The notes: generated from the letters alone by a model not told the origin. A stretch of DNA of 36,068 bases from CAMCYM01 sp964405405 (GCA_964405405.1 CAYONT010000019.1:1-36068), one strand, 5' to 3'; numbered from the stretch's first letter, positions 1 to 7,590 are shown. Translations and numbers: made by a program.

Positions 1-165
1 GCCATGACTTTGGGGGTCAACTATCCACGGGGTCTCTTTGCTTGGTCCCGTGAGCGGGGCGCTAGACACTGGGTGGGGGTCCTTCAGGGGCTCCAAGCTC
101 GCTATCAGGAAGACCGGTACCGGGTCAGTCCGTTGCTCCTGGCCCGGGCATCGGGAGGCGTCTGA
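1..165 (+). CDS. 3-hydroxyacyl-CoA dehydrogenase, C-terminal fragment (5' end outside window)
   Basis: Reading frame 1 is open from the first base to a TGA at 163-165 and gives 54 residues. The visible peptide contains GVNYPRGLFAW, then a stretch ending EDRYRVSPLLLARA. This matches the very end of the second C-terminal domain of NAD-dependent 3-hydroxyacyl-CoA dehydrogenases (PaaH/HBD type), which oxidise 3-hydroxyacyl-CoA to 3-ketoacyl-CoA. The NAD-binding domain and catalytic His lie outside the window, so activity cannot be judged. Its last 41 bases overlap the end of the convergent C40 peptidase gene. The thiolase encoded 1 kb away would catalyse the next step of the same beta-oxidation or acetoacetyl-CoA route, which supports the assignment. 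The call rests on recognising the family motif in a short fragment. Confidence 0.8.
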   Translation, partial: AMTLGVNYPRGLFAWSRERGARHWVGVLQGLQARYQEDRYRVSPLLLARASGGV

Positions 166-1030
166 TTCCCGCCAAGACGTGGGTGAGCACCCCTTCTTCG
201 CCTGCTCCTCCATCACCCGTTTGCCGCCGGACGATGCCCTGGTCTGTGAGGCCGTCTTTCCTGACTTCCCCCGCGGCATGCAAAACGGTTGCCGGTGAGA
301 GCAACCAAGCAACGTGTATGATTTGGCCTTGGGGATTTTTGAAAAAGGCCAAATCGCCTCGCCGCCGCTCACTCCAGTCCACAGGCTCCAGCGCCTGCCA
401 TTGCTGCGATGCATCCCGGGGCAACCGGATGCCCCCCATGGCTGCGGTCACTTGGGTCAGACCGGAACAATCCACCCCGTGGGCGGAACGTCCACCCCAG
501 AGGTAGGGAACGCCCATCCAAGTCTCCGCAGCTGTCAATGCTTTCTCTACACTGGCTTGCCGGTGTTCCGCTGCAGACCACACGGCCTCTTCCTCCTCCA
601 ATGGTTCCCAAATGGGCACGCCTCGCGCTGCTGCAACCGCCTCTTGCATGGGTGCGCTAAATCGCCAGGGTTTGCTCCCCATGGACAAGTACTGAACCAC
701 TGAAGTGCCCCCGAAGGTCCTGACCCATCTGGAAAACAGGGACAAGGTTACCCCACGTTGCACCTCAGCTTCTTGCTCCTCGGTCCAAGGGAACAACTGT
801 TTCCCATCGCACCACCCGACATATCCATCATGGAGACAACGGAGGTAAACCCAGTCGCGTTCTCCTCTGCAAATAATCTCTGCCAATTCTCCGCACAGAA
901 GTTGCGAAACTTGCTCTGAAGCATCTGAAGGATCTCGCCTAATAGGAGCGACATTCACCAATACACATACCCCAGTTCCGGATTCGCAATCTCCCGGCCC
1001 TTGGCTATGTGCGGCTCCAGCCAACATCAT
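125..1030 (-). CDS. C40 family peptidase (NlpC/P60) with N-terminal SH3-like region
   Basis: Predicted gamma-D-glutamyl-diamino acid endopeptidase (YkfC/dipeptidyl-peptidase VI-like) acting on peptidoglycan-derived peptides. With the start at 1030 the protein has 301 residues. An N-terminal bacterial SH3-like part (roughly residues 20-80, with APIRRDPSDASEQVSQLL and DGYVGW) precedes the NlpC/P60 domain (about 165-290). Catalytic Cys is at about 188 in GVDCSGLT, His at about 239 in IIHVAW, and a third polar His at about 251 in LHAAGE. The open frame extends upstream to 1144, but the ATG at 1030 overlaps the thiolase stop as ATGA, so translational coupling favours 1030 (a second ATG follows at 1027). 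No clear signal peptide is visible, so the protein may be cytoplasmic and work in murein-peptide recycling. Its 3' end overlaps the convergent dehydrogenase fragment. Confidence 0.88.
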   Translation of the reverse strand: MMLAGAAHSQGPGDCESGTGVCVLVNVAPIRRDPSDASEQVSQLLCGELAEIICRGERDWVYLRCLHDGYVGWCDGKQLFPWTEEQEAEVQRGVTLSLFSRWVRTFGGTSVVQYLSMGSKPWRFSAPMQEAVAAARGVPIWEPLEEEEAVWSAAEHRQASVEKALTAAETWMGVPYLWGGRSAHGVDCSGLTQVTAAMGGIRLPRDASQQWQALEPVDWSERRRGDLAFFKNPQGQIIHVAWLLSPATVLHAAGEVRKDGLTDQGIVRRQTGDGGAGEEGVLTHVLAGIRRLPMPGPGATD

Positions 1031-2211
1031 ACCCGCTCTACGAGCATGGCCGAAGCCCCTCCCCCTCCGTTGCAGATGCCTGCTGCGCCCCGCTGCAGTC
1101 CATGGGCGTGAAGGGCGTGTATCAAGGTGACCACAATCCGGCAACCACTGGATCCCAAGGGGTGCCCGAGGGCCACAGCGCCTCCGTGAACGTTCACCTT
1201 GTCCTCATTCAACCCCATGAGCTGGTTGTTCACCAACCCGACTACGGCAAAGGCCTCGTTCAATTCCCACAAATCCACATCCGAAATGGCCCAACCTGCC
1301 CGGTCCAAGGCTATGGGCAGCGCCTTGGAAGGTGCTGTGGTGAACCACTCCGGTTCATGGGCTGCATCCGCCCAAGCCACCAGCTTTCCGAGTGGCGTCA
1401 AACCCAAGCGAGCAACCGCAGATTCAGATGCCAATAGGATTGCACTGGCACCGTCATTCAATGTGGATGCATTCGCTGCTGTCACAGTTCCATCCGCTGT
1501 AAAGACGGGTTTCAGGGTCGGAATCTTGTCGAGTTGGACCGACTTAAACTCTTCGTCCTCAACCACCCAAAGGGGTTCGCCTTTCCGCTGTGGAACGGGC
1601 ACCCCAACGACTTCGGAGGCAAAAAGTCCTTCTTTCCAGGCCTTTCCCGCACGAGAATAACTCTGGACCGCGAAGGCGTCTTGTGCATCCCTGCTGATTT
1701 CATGGGTCTTGGCACACAAATCGGCACATTGCCCCATGTGCTGCTGCAGGTAGACATCGGTCAATCCATCGAGTACCATGCCATCACGGGCCGTGATGTT
1801 GCCCAACTTGACCCCTTGTCGTGACTGCAGGTAGTGCGGGACCATGCTCATGTTCTCCATCCCCCCGGCGACCACCACATCATTCATTCCCAAGGCGATG
1901 GATTGGGCAGCCAATGCCAGGGATTTCATGCCCGAAGCACAAACCTTGTTGACGGTTGTACAGGGTACGGTGTTGGAAATTCCTGCACCCAGCGCCGCTT
2001 GACGGGCTGGCGCCTGCCCCGCACCGGCCTGAAGCACCTGTCCCATATACACCTCCTGAACTTCCGCTGCCGCGATCCCAGCTTTTTCTATGGCCCCACG
2101 AATGGCGATGGAACCGAGTGCCGTGGCCGGGACGCTCGACAAAGCCCCCATAAAACTCCCCATGGGGGTCCGAACAGCAGAGACGATGTAAATAGGAGGA
2201 TGCGATTTCAT
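1027..2211 (-). CDS. Thiolase family protein (acetyl-CoA C-acetyl/acyltransferase)
   Basis: Degradative or biosynthetic thiolase that condenses or cleaves acyl-CoA and acetyl-CoA. The 394-residue length is the normal family size. It starts MKSHPPIYIVSAVRTPMGSF, a textbook thiolase N-terminus, so the upstream in-frame extension to 2319 is rejected. Active-site residues are all present: nucleophilic Cys91 (NKVCASGMKS), His350 (ALGHPLGSSG) and Cys380 (GICNGGGGAS). It is first in a two-gene operon with the C40 peptidase, whose ATG overlaps its stop codon. A Bacteroidota -7 box (TAAATTTG) lies 27 nt upstream of the ATG. With a hydroxyacyl-CoA dehydrogenase fragment at the window start, a role in fatty-acid or short-chain acyl-CoA breakdown is likely. 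Sequence alone does not separate acetoacetyl-CoA thiolase from 3-ketoacyl-CoA thiolase. Confidence 0.95.
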   Translation of the reverse strand: MKSHPPIYIVSAVRTPMGSFMGALSSVPATALGSIAIRGAIEKAGIAAAEVQEVYMGQVLQAGAGQAPARQAALGAGISNTVPCTTVNKVCASGMKSLALAAQSIALGMNDVVVAGGMENMSMVPHYLQSRQGVKLGNITARDGMVLDGLTDVYLQQHMGQCADLCAKTHEISRDAQDAFAVQSYSRAGKAWKEGLFASEVVGVPVPQRKGEPLWVVEDEEFKSVQLDKIPTLKPVFTADGTVTAANASTLNDGASAILLASESAVARLGLTPLGKLVAWADAAHEPEWFTTAPSKALPIALDRAGWAISDVDLWELNEAFAVVGLVNNQLMGLNEDKVNVHGGAVALGHPLGSSGCRIVVTLIHALHAHGLQRGAAGICNGGGGASAMLVERV

Positions 2212-2238
2212 GATAAAATTCCATTGGTTTGGATGGGC

Positions 2239-2246
2239 CAAATTTA
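2239..2246 (-). promoter_or_regulatory. Bacteroidota -7 promoter box of the thiolase operon
   Basis: On the minus strand the sequence is TAAATTTG, a perfect match to the TAnnTTTG consensus, 27 nt before the thiolase ATG at 2211. No convincing -33 TTG was found at the usual distance. The wider 13-mer GTTAAATTTGGCC (2236-2248) recurs at the same distance in front of trxA. Confidence 0.6.
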
Positions 2247-2348
2247 ACGGCCTTTGGCATCTCCCGCGGCAGTGAGATTTGATTTTGGCACGGGGTTTGG
2301 CCGATGTTGGGTGGTTCAAGCATTGATTTGGTTTTGGTTAAGCGAATA

Positions 2349-2375
2349 GGGCCGGGAAACGTCTCGGCCCTTTTT
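2349..2375 (+). terminator. Rho-independent terminator-like hairpin
   Basis: GGGCCG (2349-2354) pairs with CGGCCC (2365-2370) around a 10-nt loop and is followed by TTTTT on the plus strand. It lies upstream of the small hypothetical gene and divergent from the thiolase, so the plus-strand transcript it would end is unidentified. On the minus strand the hairpin could end the bestrophin transcript, but its U-tract is poor in that direction. Confidence 0.55.
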
Positions 2376-2444
2376 GTTGTCGCTTCACACGCTTTGAAAC
2401 CCAAAAGAACCCGGTCGCGTATCAAGGCCCACAACGACATTCCA

Positions 2445-2630
2445 ATGACCTTCTCACGCGTCTCCGCTTTCCCTTCACCCAACGAACTAGAGCAGTACAA
2501 GGTGCTCATTCGGCACGTGCATGGGGAGCCCGTGATGCTCAGAAGGGCCCTGAGACTGGCATTCCGGAACCTGTCTCCCACCGAATCCGTTTTGCTCCGG
2601 GACTGGCTTCAAGCGAATTACGCCATCTAA
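2445..2630 (+). CDS. Small hypothetical protein
   Basis: A 61-residue protein beginning MTFSRVSAFPSPNELEQYK and ending in an amphipathic, Arg-rich segment (MLRRALRLAFRNL) and LRDWLQANYAI. I do not recognise a family. The in-frame open region extends back to 2304, but a terminator-like hairpin (2349-2375) lies in that extension, so the ATG at 2445 is preferred. It converges on the bestrophin gene, with 9 bp between the stop codons. No promoter box or ribosome binding site stands out. Composition looks protein-like, but there is no independent proof of coding. Confidence 0.45.
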   Translation: MTFSRVSAFPSPNELEQYKVLIRHVHGEPVMLRRALRLAFRNLSPTESVLLRDWLQANYAI

Positions 2631-2639
2631 AGATGGGCG

Positions 2640-3494
2640 TCACCCCAAAATCTCTTCCACATTTCTTGTGATGGTTTGGGCCAAATCATCCGTGGGGAGA
2701 TCATTCGCATCCTCCCCGAATGGGTCTTCAATCTCCTCTGCAATGAGCTCGATGCTCACCAATATGTAGAAGATAAAAACCGCAATAGGCACACTCCACC
2801 ATTGGAACTGACCTACCAGACCCAAGGGCAAAGTCACGACATACAAGAAGATGAACTTCTTCATGAACATGCTGTAAGCATAAGGTATGGGTGTTTTCAG
2901 AATCCGCTCACAGGCGCCCATGATGTCCACAAAGCCTTTTATTTCACGCTCCATGGACCATGCCCGCGTGGCCTCAATTCTTCCCGATTGGGTTCCTTCC
3001 GCCAACAAGTCAAACATCGCCTGCGCCAAGGCTGCTGGTTTGTGATGCCAGTCGGGAATGGAACACCTTGAAAGCTCAGATGGGGCCAGCCCCCGCTGAC
3101 CCCTCAGGTGATAACGTAGCTCCGATGCAAAGGATGGAATCAACATGCGCCATGCTTCCCACTCACGTTCGGTCCATTGGCTTCGATCTGCATGAATTTT
3201 CATGGCCAAAGACCGACTGTGGTTGACCAATTCCCCCCACTGTCGCCTCCCTTCCCACCACCGATCGTAGGCGGTGTTGGTTCGGAAAACAAGGAACAAC
3301 GACAATGCAAATCCCAGCAAAGAATGAATGGCCGTTGATGAAGGAGCTTCTGGGAAGAAACGGGTTTCCAGTGCCACCAACGCAATGGTTAGCAAGGCGA
3401 TACCTGCCATGCTCGGCCAAAGCCGCAAGATGACCTCTTTCGAATAGGCATGGAAGATCAAATCCCACCACGTCCGTGGGTTGTACTGAATCAT
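2640..3494 (-). CDS. Bestrophin family ion channel
   Basis: A 284-residue membrane protein of the bestrophin/RFP-TM family, which forms pentameric anion (or, in some bacteria, cation) channels in the inner membrane. Hydrophobic segments are visible at about 26-45 and 57-71, and a pair in the last third of the protein. Family hallmarks include FRTNTAYDRWWEGRRQWG after the second membrane segment and the acidic EEIEDPFG motif near the end, corresponding to the conserved cytosolic pore and gating region. The ATG lies one base after the stop of the pseudouridine-synthase-like gene, so the two are co-transcribed and probably translationally coupled. No functional link between the pair is evident. 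Confidence 0.92.
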   Translation of the reverse strand: MIQYNPRTWWDLIFHAYSKEVILRLWPSMAGIALLTIALVALETRFFPEAPSSTAIHSLLGFALSLFLVFRTNTAYDRWWEGRRQWGELVNHSRSLAMKIHADRSQWTEREWEAWRMLIPSFASELRYHLRGQRGLAPSELSRCSIPDWHHKPAALAQAMFDLLAEGTQSGRIEATRAWSMEREIKGFVDIMGACERILKTPIPYAYSMFMKKFIFLYVVTLPLGLVGQFQWWSVPIAVFIFYILVSIELIAEEIEDPFGEDANDLPTDDLAQTITRNVEEILG

Positions 3495-3495
3495 G

Positions 3496-4542
3496 TCAAT
3501 GGCTCCGATCGATTGCTGGGCGCACCCTAGCTGCTCGCTCCTTTCCTCTTCCAGGCTGCGTTTGGGTGGCCTGAGGACGTGAATTCTGGATGGACTCTGG
3601 GGGCAAACGCTTGTGAGCGGGCAATGCTTTGGGCCCCTTCCCTCCCTTCATCAGCGCAAGGAACTCCTTAGGCACCCTGCTTTTGACTTCAAACTTCTCT
3701 CCTTTGGGACCCTCTACGACGACCCGGTACAGATGCATACCCGATCGTCCCATGGGATCCGGAGCTGCGGCGCCCTTTCCGACAATGCTGCACCCCGCCT
3801 TTCGCATGGCCGCGAGCAGAAAGGGCATGTCGTCAAGTCCTAACGCAAACTTGAGTAGGGTGTGTGTTTCCGTAGCCCGCATGGTGCGATAGGGTAAAGT
3901 CTTTAAGGCCCCTTTTTTTCCGTTGCCTACGGCAGGTTCCAATGCCGTTACCTCGCCATCGGCAGGCAAATGTCCCTCAACTACGACGTACAACCCTTTT
4001 TCCAACCGATTCCAATGCAATTGCAGATGTGTCCTCCAATGAAGGTCCTTCGCAATCAGACATATGCCCGAGGATTCTTTCTCTATTCTGTTGACAAAAT
4101 GAATGTCTGTTTCGTTGGGACGAGCACGAGACATCCACTCCTTCATTTGTGTGTAGGAGGACCGAACTTGGGGATTGGGAGAAGCGAACACCCAACCAGC
4201 AGGCTTTATGTATGCCAAAACATACTCATTTTCATACACCACCTCGAAGGGGGGCAGCGCCACTCCTTCTTTCCGCTTGGCATCACCCAATTGAAAGTCC
4301 TTGACCGATTTGCGGTCGTTTGCTGTTGGCTTTTCTTTCTTGTGTGACGAACCATCAGGTCTATTCCATTCCACCTTGTCTCCTTCCTGCAAAACAAGAG
4401 AAGGGATCTTGGAAACCATCTCATTGACGGAGACGCCACCAGACTTGATCCACTTCCTGCCTTGGGTATTGGTTGCGCATGCTCCTGTGCCCATCAAAAA
4501 TTCCAATAGGGTAGTCGCCTCTTTCACAATCTTCTTGTCCAT
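3496..4542 (-). CDS. RluA-family pseudouridine synthase-like protein with altered catalytic motif
   Basis: A 348-residue protein. Residues about 10-65 look like an S4-type RNA-binding domain (RKWIKSGGVSVN, then QEGDKVEW). Residues about 98-300 are an RluA/RsuA-type pseudouridine synthase domain (VVYENEYVLAYIKPAGW). The family's catalytic motif HRLDxxTSG reads VNRIEKESSG (about 150-159), so the universally required Asp is replaced by Glu154 and the His by Asn. The protein may therefore be a non-catalytic RNA binder or a divergent enzyme. The C-terminal 45 residues are basic, Pro/Arg-rich and probably disordered. It starts at an ATG 4 nt after TACCTTCG, a near-match to the -7 box, and precedes bestrophin in an operon. 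Confidence 0.82.
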   Translation of the reverse strand: MDKKIVKEATTLLEFLMGTGACATNTQGRKWIKSGGVSVNEMVSKIPSLVLQEGDKVEWNRPDGSSHKKEKPTANDRKSVKDFQLGDAKRKEGVALPPFEVVYENEYVLAYIKPAGWVFASPNPQVRSSYTQMKEWMSRARPNETDIHFVNRIEKESSGICLIAKDLHWRTHLQLHWNRLEKGLYVVVEGHLPADGEVTALEPAVGNGKKGALKTLPYRTMRATETHTLLKFALGLDDMPFLLAAMRKAGCSIVGKGAAAPDPMGRSGMHLYRVVVEGPKGEKFEVKSRVPKEFLALMKGGKGPKALPAHKRLPPESIQNSRPQATQTQPGRGKERAARVRPAIDRSH

Positions 4543-4571
4543 CCCGCGAAGGTACTACATCCCGGAAAGCA

Positions 4572-4603
4572 AAAGACCCCGCACGGTGCAGTGCGGGGTC
4601 TTT
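4572..4603 (-). terminator. Strong intrinsic terminator (13-bp stem)
   Basis: AAAGACCCCGCAC (4572-4584) pairs perfectly with GTGCGGGGTCTTT (4591-4603) around a 6-nt loop. On the minus strand it is followed by further T-rich sequence (TTTTGCTTT). It lies upstream of the pseudouridine-synthase-like gene, so on that strand it ends a short upstream transcript. It can also work on the plus strand. Confidence 0.75.
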
Positions 4604-4631
4604 CCCATGGTGTCCTTGAGGACGCCTGACC

Positions 4632-4706
4632 CTACCAAGGCTTGTGCGCTGCGTACGCGTTATCCTTCCACTCAAAGTTGGCCTGTTCGTCTGGGCTTTT
4701 CAACAA
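4632..4706 (-). CDS. Possible micro-ORF (24 residues, TTG start)
   Basis: In the 230-bp gap between the pseudouridine-synthase-like gene and the channel gene, the minus strand holds a short frame ending SPDEQANFEWKDNAYAAHKPW and TAG, 28 nt before the strong terminator at 4572-4603. Only TTG starts are available (4706 or 4703), and an in-frame TGA lies directly upstream at 4709-4707. The peptide has a protein-like composition and sits in a unit with its own terminator. It could be a real micro-protein, the tail of a decayed gene, or part of a non-coding leader. I do not recognise it. Confidence 0.25.
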   Translation of the reverse strand: MLKSPDEQANFEWKDNAYAAHKPW

Positions 4707-4760
4707 TCAATGGACAGATTTTCCACCTCTTTCGAACAAGTTACTGACATACTCGAGATG

Positions 4761-4768
4761 TAGTTTTG
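4761..4768 (+). promoter_or_regulatory. -7 promoter box of the mechanosensitive channel gene
   Basis: TAGTTTTG matches TAnnTTTG exactly and ends 4 nt before the ATG at 4773. If it is the functional box, transcription would start at or within a base or two of the start codon and give a leaderless mRNA. Confidence 0.55.
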
Positions 4769-4772
4769 TACA

Positions 4773-6029
4773 ATGATTGCTCACCCCATTCTCTCGTTGT
4801 CTGATAGTCTCTTTCTGCAACTCGCTCAATCCGATGGACTTCAAGAATTCACTGGTACCCGATGGGGAGGGTGGATTGTGGGCGGACTTGGCTTGTTGGC
4901 TACTTGGCTTAGCTGGCATCTGGCACGTTGGATTTTGGATGCAGTGCTCCATCAATGGGCGAAAAAAACCACGAGCCGTTGGGATGATGAGCTGCTGAAC
5001 AAGCCCTTTCTCAATCGTTTGGCCCTTTTTGCCCCTTGGTTGGTTCTGGATGCAATTGGGTTTATTTTGATTCCCTTAAATCATTGGTTGTATGATGTTT
5101 TTAGCACATCGATGGATGTACTTTTGTGGCTCAATCTGCTCTGGGTAACTTTCGCACTGGTCCAAGGGGTGGAGGGCGTCTTACTACAATCTGCATCGCT
5201 TCGAGACAAGCCCATCAAGAGCTACATCCAACTCGTCAGGTTCCTTATTGCAGTAACAGTTGTTCTGATCATTGTGGCCACCCTCAGTGGAAAACCCATC
5301 GGTGTGGTGTTGGGGGGGCTCGGGGCAGTAACCGCTTTGTTGGTCCTGGTTTTTCGGGACGCTTTGTTGGGTCTGACAGCGAGCATTCAACTGAGCTCTG
5401 CGGATCTGGCTCGCATCGGGGATTGGGTGGAGATTCAGAAGTATGGCGCCGACGGGACGGTTGTTGAAATCAACCTCACCACGGTGAAAGTGCAAAACTG
5501 GGACATGACGTTTACGGTGGTTCCAACCTACGCGCTCATCTCGGATTCCTTTAAAAACTGGAGGGGAATGATGGAGAGTCCAGGCCGAAGAATCAAACGT
5601 TCCATCCCGCTTCGACTCTCGTCTGTTCGATTTGCCGACGCTCGCCTACTGGGCGCATTGGATCAAGTGCAGTTGTTGGCTCCTTGGTTGGCTGATCGGA
5701 AAGCAGCCATCGCACTTCACAATGAAACCCTGGGGGTCGATGCTTCCATCGAAATCAACGGTCGTCGACTCACCAACCTCGGTTTGTTCAGGAACTACCT
5801 CGAGCAATACCTGCGAAACCACCCTGGAGTGAATCAGGATATGCCGCTCATTGTTCGCCACTTGCAACCTACTTCAGAGGGGATTCCACTTGAATTTTAT
5901 TGCTTTGCAAAGGAAAAACAGTGGTACGAGTTTGAGGTACTCATGGCGGACCTCATGGACCATGCACTCGCCGCCCTCCCCCATTTCGACTTGGAGGCAC
6001 ATGAGTGGAAGGGACCACTGGTTTCGTAG
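4773..6029 (+). CDS. ybdG: Mechanosensitive ion channel, YbdG/MscM type
   Basis: A 418-residue MscS-superfamily channel, the length typical of E. coli YbdG (miniconductance MscM). N-terminal membrane helices lie at about 33-55, 83-105 and 112-132, a further helix at about 148-170, and the pore-lining helix at about 176-205 (GVVLGGLGAVTALLVLVFRD). The cytoplasmic beta domain follows (GDWVEIQKYGADGTVVEINL), then the C-terminal vestibule (GRRIKRSIPL). The channel would release solutes through the inner membrane on hypo-osmotic shock. The start at 4773 is the first available ATG and sits 4 nt after a perfect promoter box. The gene converges on yebC with one base between the stop codons. Confidence 0.93.
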   Translation: MIAHPILSLSDSLFLQLAQSDGLQEFTGTRWGGWIVGGLGLLATWLSWHLARWILDAVLHQWAKKTTSRWDDELLNKPFLNRLALFAPWLVLDAIGFILIPLNHWLYDVFSTSMDVLLWLNLLWVTFALVQGVEGVLLQSASLRDKPIKSYIQLVRFLIAVTVVLIIVATLSGKPIGVVLGGLGAVTALLVLVFRDALLGLTASIQLSSADLARIGDWVEIQKYGADGTVVEINLTTVKVQNWDMTFTVVPTYALISDSFKNWRGMMESPGRRIKRSIPLRLSSVRFADARLLGALDQVQLLAPWLADRKAAIALHNETLGVDASIEINGRRLTNLGLFRNYLEQYLRNHPGVNQDMPLIVRHLQPTSEGIPLEFYCFAKEKQWYEFEVLMADLMDHALAALPHFDLEAHEWKGPLVS

Positions 6030-6030
6030 G

Positions 6031-6756
6031 TTACACTTCAGTGGAGGAGGACATCGTGTGGTACACGTTTTGAACGTCATCGTCTTCCTCAATCCGCTCG
6101 AGTAGCTTCTCGACTTCCGCGGTAGCGACTGGGTCCAAATCCTTGGTGACATTGGGAATCCTGTCCAGCCCCGATTCTAGGATCTCCAGCCCCATTTCTT
6201 CCAGCTTTTTTTGAAGGGAACCGTAGGCCTCAAAAGGACCATAGACCATCAGGACCTCTCCATCCAACCCCAACTCTTCCGCACCGAAATCAATCAGATC
6301 GAGTTCAAGTGATTCAACGTCATGGCCTTCAGGCTTGACCTTGAAAAAACAGACGTGATCAAACATGAACTCTACGCTACCACTGGTGCCCAAGCTCCCA
6401 TTGCACTTGTTGAAGTAGCTGCGAATGTTCGCGACTGTGCGGTTGTTGTTGTCCGTTGCTGTCTCCACAAAAATGGCAATTCCATGAGGTCCGTAACCTT
6501 CCAAGGTGACTTGTTTGTAGTCGGAAGTGTCCTTGTCTGTAGCCTTTTTAATGGCCCGCTCCACATTGTCTTTGGGCATGTTGGCCGCCCGAGCATTCTG
6601 AAGCACAGCTCGCAAACGGGGGTTGACGGTGGGATCCGAGCTATTCCCCTCTCGAATCGCGATGATGATGTCCTTGTTGATTCGAGCAAAGGTTTTCGCC
6701 ATCGCTGCCCAACGTTTGAACTTCCTCTCCTTTCTAAATTCAAATGCTCTTCCCAT
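6031..6756 (-). CDS. yebC: YebC/PmpR family protein
   Basis: A 241-residue YebC-family protein. It starts MGRAFEFRKERKFKRW, the form common in Bacteroidota. Core motifs follow: NPRLRAVLQNARAANMPKDN, EGYGPHGIAIFVE and NNRTVANIRSYFNK. The family was annotated as transcriptional regulators. More recent work on relatives assigns a role in translation, relieving ribosome stalling at difficult sequences. Which applies here cannot be read from the sequence. The C-terminus is acidic (ERIEEDDDVQNVY). The gene is monocistronic. Its ATG is 4 nt downstream of a TTTG (GATATTTG), with an upstream TTTG element about 20 nt further back. Confidence 0.95.
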   Translation of the reverse strand: MGRAFEFRKERKFKRWAAMAKTFARINKDIIIAIREGNSSDPTVNPRLRAVLQNARAANMPKDNVERAIKKATDKDTSDYKQVTLEGYGPHGIAIFVETATDNNNRTVANIRSYFNKCNGSLGTSGSVEFMFDHVCFFKVKPEGHDVESLELDLIDFGAEELGLDGEVLMVYGPFEAYGSLQKKLEEMGLEILESGLDRIPNVTKDLDPVATAEVEKLLERIEEDDDVQNVYHTMSSSTEV

Positions 6757-6885
6757 GTCGCAAATATCGGCGTGTCAACTAATTTTTGCCAAACACCCCG
6801 GTTGAAGCAACGCAGTTAAGCTTGTGCGCGTTTACTTTGTACAATGTCTAGGCCGTCATTTATTCCGCGATTCGTCCACTACATG

Positions 6886-7590
6886 GAATCCATTGCCCCT
6901 TTTCCGCGTGCTGCCATCCTATTGGTACTCACCGCGGCCATCGGTTGTCGACACGAGATCCCTACCCCACCGATTGACGACAATCCGTTGGTTGTTGACC
7001 CACCTTGTGACCCCAATACAGTTTATTTCGCCCAACAAATTCAGCCTCTGCTGGAATCTGCCTGTGCACAGCCCGCATGTCACGACGCTGTGAATCCTGC
7101 CGATGGGATTCGTCTCGATGGTTATGCCGTCTTGATGAATAGCCCAGAGGGCGATTTGGTGGTTCCCGGTTCGCCGGGGGCAAGTGAGTTGATCGAGGTG
7201 CTTTTGGAAACCGATCCGGACAAAGTGATGCCTCCTCCACCAGCCAATGTCCTCAGCACTGCCCAAATTGACCTCATCACCCAGTGGATAGAACAGGGCG
7301 CCTTGAATCTTTCTTGTGTTTCCTGTGACACCACCCTGGTGACTTTCGGCGGACACATTCAGCCCTTAATCAACAACCGCTGTGTTACGTGTCACAGCGG
7401 CGGCAATGCCAGTGGTTCTCTGCAACTCACAACCCATAGCCAAGTGGTAGCCGCCGTTCAAAACCGCAATCTCATGGATGCGGTCCATCGGTTGCCGGGG
7501 ATTTCCGCAATGCCCCCTTCGGGTGCGTTGAACGATTGTGAGCTGAGAATGCTTGCGCTCTGGATTGAGGCAAACATGCCCAATAACTAA
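6886..7590 (+). CDS. Cytochrome-c-like lipoprotein with two heme-type domains
   Basis: Exported lipoprotein of 234 residues from the ATG at 6886 (an in-frame ATG at 6844 adds 14 residues). The signal sequence MESIAPFPRAAILLVLTAAIGC ends in a lipobox. The MESI start is shared with the next gene and supports 6886. Two related domains follow, each with the QPL..S/N..C pattern. The first has CAQPACH, a non-canonical CX4CH, and the second CVTCH, a canonical CXXCH heme site. The second domain ends with AMPPSGALNDCEL, whose Met could be the axial heme ligand as in planctomycete-type cytochrome c domains. Role inferred: electron transfer at the periplasmic face of a membrane. It is the first gene of a cluster with a paralogous lipoprotein, YceI and DUF5777. 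Confidence 0.85.
   Translation, partial: ESIAPFPRAAILLVLTAAIGCRHEIPTPPIDDNPLVVDPPCDPNTVYFAQQIQPLLESACAQPACHDAVNPADGIRLDGYAVLMNSPEGDLVVPGSPGASELIEVLLETDPDKVMPPPPANVLSTAQIDLITQWIEQGALNLSCVSCDTTLVTFGGHIQPLINNRCVTCHSGGNASGSLQLTTHSQVVAAVQNRNLMDAVHRLPGISAMPPSGALNDCELRMLALWIEANMPNN

Noticed and set aside
1880..2581. A 233-codon minus-strand frame overlapping the thiolase start
   Set aside because: It is out of frame with the clearly conserved thiolase N-terminus and crosses the promoter and the terminator-like hairpin. No protein family is recognisable.
4707..4955. 82-codon minus-strand frame overlapping the 5' end of the mechanosensitive channel gene
   Set aside because: It is antisense to a well-supported gene and has no recognisable domain.
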